Below are positions 38,701-46,900 of a stretch of 64,000 nucleotides of DNA, one piece after another; within the stretch, counting starts at the first letter, position 1, and each line of letters opens with the position of its first letter. The stretch comes from Branchipolynoe longqiensis. Taxonomy: Eukaryota; Annelida; Polychaeta; Phyllodocida; Polynoidae. Both the position numbers and the translations under genes were made by a program. A model generated the notes under the pieces. The model had not been told where the DNA came from. It worked only from the letters and a program-made list of their open reading frames with translations, and did not search any database. Location: NCBI GenBank assembly GCA_030323885.1, contig CM059199.1:35162590-35226589 (forward strand), in the 5' to 3' direction.

Positions 38701-40251
38701 AAAAATCTAAGCAGAATTAAATAATTTCATACTTAGAAGCATATTAATCATGGCATAATATACAGAAATATGTAGTGCTTATATTGATGAAAAAAAAGTA
38801 ATTCACAGCCATGCTTTATTCACTGAATAATTAGTGTACACTATTTGTGTGGTATCCAGACACCACTGGTTACACATGTGACGGAAATTTGTAATGTTAT
38901 TTCTGAAGACATCAACATTTATTTAAAAAAAAATTAAGCATGCATACATGTTAATAAATACTTCCTTTTTGATTTGGGAACTGTTTTGTTTGATATATCA
39001 ATGCAATACAAGATGTTAATAAGGATTCAACCATGGCTGACTGTAAAATGTTTTTTTTTGGTACAAAAACACTTCATAACTAAAAAGATCAAAGTTGCAC
39101 ACAGTTTATTTTATTTCCCTTATTTCTTTCATCAAATCTGAACATGAATATGAAAAGTATAAGCACAAAAATAAGTAGGAAGTTTTTTTTATTGATGTTT
39201 TAAAATCCCATCCCATGCTGACCAGTTTTCAGGAGAGTGACCCATAACTATACTATTTATTTCCAAGCACATAGTTATTTGTATGTACTGACTAGTGACT
39301 CCACAATTCCACTGATCCTTGGCCTATCCCAGTAATGCCAAGCACGATGCTAGGCAGCAATTTTTAAAGTCATTACATTGACTCTGCCAGGGTTTGTACC
39401 CTACAGGTTTGAACCCCACAGGTTCAAATCCTGCAACCTGCCACATGGGAACCGGGAACTCAATTCACTTGGCTAACCGGTCTGGTTAGTGTAAATAAGC
39501 AAACAGAGTCAGAGGCCGTACAAGCCTCGTTTTCAAATGACGCATGGATAATGGCAAATCTCTCACAATTATTAAGAGCGCAGGCTTCCCGTGCAGAGAA
39601 GGTCGGTAGTTGACTCCAGCTTGAGTCAAACCAATGACTTACAAAACAAAATTGATACTTGCTCCCTAGCCTGATGTTTGGCATTACTAGGATAGGGCAA
39701 GGACTGGTTAGCTCAGTATCAGGATAATGTGACTGAGTGGGAAATTGGGTCATAGTGCTGGTCTCCCAGTGGGGCAGCACTAAAAAGTCGACATGAATGT
39801 GTACAGCCACAAGTACTGATGAGTTTAGATGTTGCCAGGATGTAAAACCCCAAACAAATAAATAAAAGTATCATCTGGAATAAAGAGTAAGGAAAGGGAA
39901 AAAAAACATCTAGGAAAGTATAGTTACCATTTTTCACCTTTGATGACTTGCTCCGCCGAGGTGAGTTTTGTGTTTTATCCTTTTTCATTTTTTTAGCTGT
40001 TGAAAGAATACATGCACACACTTAGAATAGGAGTTTCTAAATTACTGACTATCACGTCCACCGTCAAGATAACCTGGATGTAGATGGCTATCCCACAAAT
40101 AAAAAATAAACACTAAACCATGTTACATTAAAAGAGATGCCAAAAAAAGAAGGAACGGCTAAAGCTTTCGAGAACAAGGTTCCTACACCTTTGACTGAAT
40201 GTAATTCCAGTAGCATAAGCCATCAACTTTCCAATGCTTTTCCGGGGCGCA

Positions 40252-40289
<38 letters not shown>

Positions 40290-43200
40290 GCTGTCGGTCG
40301 CGATGCGACAAAGACTGCTTTCATTATTTGACTGCCGCTCTCAATTCACATTTCATGAAAGCTGCCTGTAAAAGTGTTTTTTGAAGTGCTGCTGGCTTTT
40401 GCAAGTTACCAGCGGCACTCTGTCAGGGAGCAAATAGAGGTTTCACACCGCCAAGAACATGTCCAGACAGGCGCAAAACTATTTGCCCCTGCAGTGCCTG
40501 GTCGGGAGATGTTGGGAGTTCCATACATCAACCACCCTTTATGCTGCCACAGTGACATGGTTTTCTGTTCAGTGTTTGCTCCCTTAGCCTTCGGTTCTGT
40601 CAAGAACCTGTACCACAAGGCAGTGGTTTACAACTCTGCAGGGCAGGGGCATCAAACTCACTGAGGTATTGCAATACCTGCATACGCATTGGCCACAACT
40701 GTCTAATATTTTCAAACCTATTTAGTTCTGTAAAATATCCTGTTACGTTTTTATTTTAGTTTCTTTAAAAAAGAAAGTGTTATTACATATTTTGGGCAAA
40801 GTAAATATGCATGTTATAATGATATTTGACATGAATAAACCTTCATGTTATCGCCATCCATGATTTTAAAAAGAAACCCCACATCCAGTCACTGTGGAGA
40901 TGAGAATTGATTTCAAGGTGCTGCTTCTTGTGCATCGAGCCTTGCATGACCAGGCTCCAGAATATATGAGGGATATGCTCCAGGAGAGAACAAATGTTCA
41001 AACACTGCGCTCCAGTCTCCAGCAGTTCCTCGGAGCAGACTCAAAGGCTTTGGGGATCGTGCTTTTAGTATTGCTGCACCGAGACTGTGGAATGCTCTGC
41101 CAGGATATATCACACATTGTAAATCTGTTGGTGCTTTTAAAAAAGGTCTTAAGACACATTTGTTTTGATCTGCTTTTAACTAGGTGAAATTTATTTTCCT
41201 GTATATTTGTTTATGTAAAGCGCATGAGAATGGCTTGCTGGATCAGGCGCTATATAAATGTTTTATTTATTAATTTTTAGTTTACAACAAAGACAGTGGA
41301 ATGCTCTCCAAGGATAGTCTGAAATGACTGATCAGTGGAGTGGAAAATAAGAGCTTGTCCAATTGTCCAGTAAGGCTGAAAAACATGTATTTCACAATTT
41401 TGTTTGCTTTCTGTTATTTACATTATACATGTATTATTATATTATTTATACATATTATAATTTAAGGTAAGTACTGTGGACAAGTGAAAATCCAGATGGA
41501 CTAGTGAAACTCACACCAGACTTGTCTGTTGGACAAGTGAATCGTCTGCTTATTTCTATCATTGATCACTATCATCCAATCCAGATATATAATGCAGATT
41601 TTAATGGGACAAACATTTGAGAAGAGAATACACTCCCACCTTTCTTATCAGCGACGTAGCTCCAGTCGTTATCATTATCATTGTCATTCTCACTATCGTT
41701 ATTATCACTATCTCCCTTCTTTCCACTATTGCTGGCAATTCTGGAAAGGAAATAGATTGGGGAATTGAATTCAGGTTGACCACCGTCAAACAATGTAAAA
41801 CAAATTTTAAAACTATCTCTTAAAGATATTCACCAAAAGATTCCTGTCGACGATAGATCAAAGTTTGTTCACCCCCCCCCCCCCAACCACACGAAAATCT
41901 TTTTTTTTAAGCTGCATATTCCGATGAAAGCATCACATTTTCTAAACCAAAACACTTATTGAGGTTTGATTCTACTTATCTACTTTATATACTGGTGCAC
42001 TTATTAAGCACACTTATTGAGATTTGATTCTACATATCTACTCTATATACTGGTGCATTTATGGCAATATATACTAAGTCACCTTTAACAGATCCTGTTA
42101 CCACTGAAGCCTACTGTGTTCGAATGTCGGCGTACATGCCAACAATTAATTTGGCAGGTTTTCACTTCAAATATCTCCCACGGTAGCTATTTATAATAAT
42201 AAAAGTAACTTCAAAGTAAAGTACGCTAACTTTCAATGATCAGCCAAATATATTTATCACATTTTCCGTGGCGTCTCTGGAATATTTCGGTTTGAGATAA
42301 TAATTAATATTATATTATAAAGTTATGTAAATGCTTGTAATGTAATATGGCAGGAAGACCAGTTCCCCAGTGATGAACAACAATAACTTTATTTACTGAA
42401 TGAAACATCTACTAAACAAAAAACAACCCCCATAGGAAACATATGGAAAGATCCGCGCATGCGCACTAACCTCTTACTTGTGATGCGTGAGCTGACCAGT
42501 GACAATTTTCAGATAATATGATATTATATTATGTATTTGACTAATATATTATATGGCCGAAGACTAATTTCCTAGCGCTGAAAATCATCAACTTTATTCG
42601 CTGAATGAAATATCATTTACTAAACAAGAATCCCAGAAGAAACCTATGGTAAGGCACAGGCATGCGCACTAACCTCCTGCTGGCGATGCATGACCTGACC
42701 ACTGACCATTCTGATAATATTATATTATGTAAGTGTATAATATAAAATGACCGAATACCAGTGTGACAGCACTGAAAAACAACTTTATTGACTGAATAAA
42801 ATATAATTACTAAACAAGAATCCCATAAGAAACCTATGGAAAGGAAATAGATTGCATGAGCAATGACCTGTTGGCGATGCGCAAGCTGACAAGTGAAGAC
42901 CCGACACTGAAAAACAATGTTATTCCCTGAATAAAGTATCATTTACTAAACAAAAAAGACCCTCCATGAGAAACCTATGGTACGGCGCGCGCATGCGCAC
43001 TGACCTCCTGCTGGCGATGCGCGAGCTGTTACGGCCCATGCCCATGCACTTCTCAAGGTGCGGGGCAAAGCGTGAGGCGGCCAGGTTGCGCGAGCAGTTT
43101 GGACACACGCACTCAAGTTGCTTCTTCATTGGGACCTGTCCGAACACGTCCACACCCTTGTCGCCCACGATTTCTGCAACCAGCAACCAGCCACCTTCAC

Positions 43201-43820
43201 AACTCATTCAACAGCGCGATGGGGGGAAGGGGGGGGGGGAGTTACTAAATGCATTGAAAAACAGACTTGATACATTTTGGAGTCAGTATTGGTATAGCCA
43301 CCTTCACAACTCATTCACTAACGCGGGGGAGGGGCGGGTTTGACTAAATGCATTGAAAAACAGACTTGATACATTTTGGGGTCAGTATTGGTATAGCCAC
43401 CTTCGCAACTCATTCAACCCACGGTGGGTTACTAAATGCATTGAAAAACAGACTTGGTACATTTTGGAGTCAGTATCGGTATAGTCACCTTCACAAGACA
43501 TTACACCCGGGGTGGCTAGGGCGGGGGTTACTAAATGGATTGAAAAACAGACTATATGTATTGGGAGTAGGGCGGGGTTTACTAAATGCATTGAAAAACA
43601 GACTTGATACATTTTGTAGTCAGGCCTCACCGCATGACCACTATAATTATGATGGACCGAATCTGTCAACAGGTTATTAGTATTACGCCTAAATATATCA
43701 ACAGAAGAGGATAAGCATAAGTAAGTATAAGAATAGGAAGTAATCCGACATAGGGCGCTGTGAAGCAATTCGGGTAGTTGATGTAGGATTGGATAGAATC
43801 CTTTGTACAGTGAGAGCATT

Positions 43821-43906
<86 letters not shown>

Positions 43907-46900
43907 GGGGGTTTAAATGCTACCAACAGCTATGGTCATATCAGGACAGATACCGACTAGTGACAGCTTAATGATATAAAACAAATAATTGTAAGATTTA
44001 TATCGACCGACGGTATATTAAATAAAAAAATAACTACATAGTCCATTTAAGGTTCCGCAATTCAAAACTTTCATATGCTAAATTAGCGATGCGGATTTCT
44101 GTTTGTTTTGTATATATATTCAACTAGCAATAACCACATATCAAGATGTGTATATGGACTGGGAGGAATGACGGATAACACTAGAAGATATGTCTAAAGT
44201 CACTTACCGTAATGTCTGATGGATCTAGAGAGAGAGAAAAGAAGTAGCACGTGAGCACAATGTGAGGATGGCATTTATTGATGTTTGTATATGTAATGGT
44301 GCTGTCACATTACAACGCTTCTCGACAATGTTTTGGCGGAACATCAGGATACGTCAGGAAGCGTTAGGCGCGCGTTGGTATTCGTTCATGGATGGCGACG
44401 GTCGGCGATGCGAGTCAGGGTATCGGTGAAGTTTTGTGCTTGCACAAAACTTTCGACGTGCGACTATGCGCAGGTGCTAACATTATGGCGACGTTAGGGG
44501 CGCGTTGAGATACGTTAAACACGCTGGAATAACATTATGCGAATGCTAGGCACACGCCGCGTGTGTGTGAGGCTCGTTGCCCCAAACTGTTGCTTTGTTT
44601 GTTGTTTTATGTCCTAGCAACATCTAAGGTCATATCAGGATGGCACACCAAACTTTTTTGTTTTTTTTCTCACAACGTCGGCCGCACACTACCAATACGT
44701 TGAGCTGACGCCGAAAAGTTTGACATGTCTCGATGAATAAAAGTGATTTTGCGCGTTGGCGGCACGCTAGCGAGAAGCGTCGTAATGTGACAGGCCCATA
44801 AGGTAATGGATTAGACTGAGAAGCTTTGTTATTTCAATTTGTTGGGGCTTTATGTCCTTACACACTAATAAGCTGTTCTTTGATCTTCATGTATTAAAAT
44901 TAATAGACTTGGTTAAGATCAAATCTAGTATGATTATTTACAATGCAAACAAAGGGCTACTGCAACAAAATCTAGTCTTTATTCAAAATAAGTTCAGATA
45001 GTAGCCATGATACCAGGCAGAGTAACAACCTAAGACAAGTATTTGCAAGAACAACTTTAAAATCTCAATGTATATGTGGTATACAAATATGGGAAAACAC
45101 ATAGTCTAGTACATAAATATTGAGATGTAATTTACAGTATTGAGGGTAATGTTGATATGTTTATAACTTTTATTTTTCTATTTATTATTTCTATGGTATA
45201 AGCAATGTATCTGTGTCATTTTTAAATGGGGAAAGCACCTCATAAGTATTGTTCTTCTGCTTTCTCCTTTTTCATGTGAAAAAATTACTGATATATATAT
45301 ATCAACTTGTGTGTACATTGATCATGTGGAAATAAATATTTTATTATTAATATTATTACACCGGCTTTTGACAGTGCACACTCATGGTGACATAATAGTG
45401 CTGCCCCACTGGAAGATGGAGCTGCCGAAACCATGACCCGACCGCCCACTAACTCACTGGATACTGAGCAAACCGGTCCTTGCCATATCCTAATTCATTG
45501 CCAAGCACCAATCAATTTTCCAGGTCATTGGTTTGAATCGGCCGGGTTTCAAACCCCCGACCTTCCGCACTGGAAGTCAGCTCTCTTACTGATTCGGCCA
45601 TCGCTCCCAGTTGGAGATTGACGGCGCGGAGGGAAATAAATATTGTAACGACAATGTCAACAAAATGCTCTCCATGCAGTGGATGCAATGATTGGGTAAA
45701 GAGAATGCTTGGAGAATTCAGACTTCTGGTATTTAAGGTTTTCTAAGAATTCTAAACCGATGAGTATTTCCGTTATTTCTTCCCGTGAAATCCAGACCCT
45801 CAGTCCAAACTCCCCCCACTTACCAGACGCGATGGCCGAATGAGTTGAGCGTCCGTCTTTGCTTTGGTAGATTGTGGCCTTTGTGGGATTTGCGTTATTA
45901 TTTTCTTTGTGGCATTTGCGTCATGAACCCTGGTTGAGTCAAACCAATGACGTAAAATTGATACTTGTCGATTCCCAGCCAGGCGCTTGGCATTATTAGG
46001 ATAGGGCACAGGCTGGTTAGATCAGTGTCAGGATAATGATTAATGTGACTAAATGGGATATCAGGTCATGGTGCCAGCAGCCTGGTCTCCCTATGGGGCA
46101 GCACTAAAAAGTCACCATAAGTGCGCACCGTCCTGATGTTGCCAGGATGTAAAACTCCAACAACCAACCCCCACTTTCAGTACAGGGGGCGCCCAACATC
46201 AGCCAGCCACTGACCCAACGCCGGCTGTCACCGAGATGTACAGTTCAATGTTTCAAGTGTTTCTGGAATGTTGTGATGATAGGTAGTAGATGGAGAAAAA
46301 AAAAAGAATTTTATAAACAATATAAATCGCAGATTACAACAACAAAAAATCAATGGCGGAGATCGTTCATCTAATGCACAACTTTGTCAACAAAAGCACC
46401 TCATGAGGTAGCACAATAGAACACAAATCCTCATGAGACTACATCATACGTGGTCTTTCATTAGCTTTGTTTGTTGGGGTTTTACATCCTAGCAACATCT
46501 GAGGTCATATCACAATGGGTACCAACTTGTGACAGTGCACTCATAATGACTTTATAGTGTCCCCACTGGGAGATCAGGACACCAGCACCATGACTCGATA
46601 TCCCATTCAGTCACATTATCCGGATACTGAGCTAACCGGTCCTTGCCCTATCTTAGTAATGCCAAGTGCCAGGCTAGGTAGCGACAAGTATCAATTTCGT
46701 AAGTCATTGGTTTGACTCAGCTAGGATTCGAACTCCTGACCTTCCACATTGGAAGCCCGTACTCTACCGATTCGGCCATCGCGCCCGGTTCATTATCTAA
46801 ACAGAAGCAACTTACTCTCTGTCTGTCTCATCGAGAAACACTGTCCCATTACGAGTTGCCCGATGGACCTCAAAGCACAGTCCCAGAGAGATCTCATCAA

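Noticed and set aside
40137..40331. ORF with a poly-histidine run
   Set aside because: The histidines are the (CAT)n microsatellite; flanks resemble no protein.
42920..43207. 95-codon ORF taken as a single-exon gene
   Set aside because: Only 43005-43173 is coding; both ends run through clear splice sites into intron.
43666..43971. Poly-TH and poly-VC ORFs
   Set aside because: Direct translation of the (GT)n tract.
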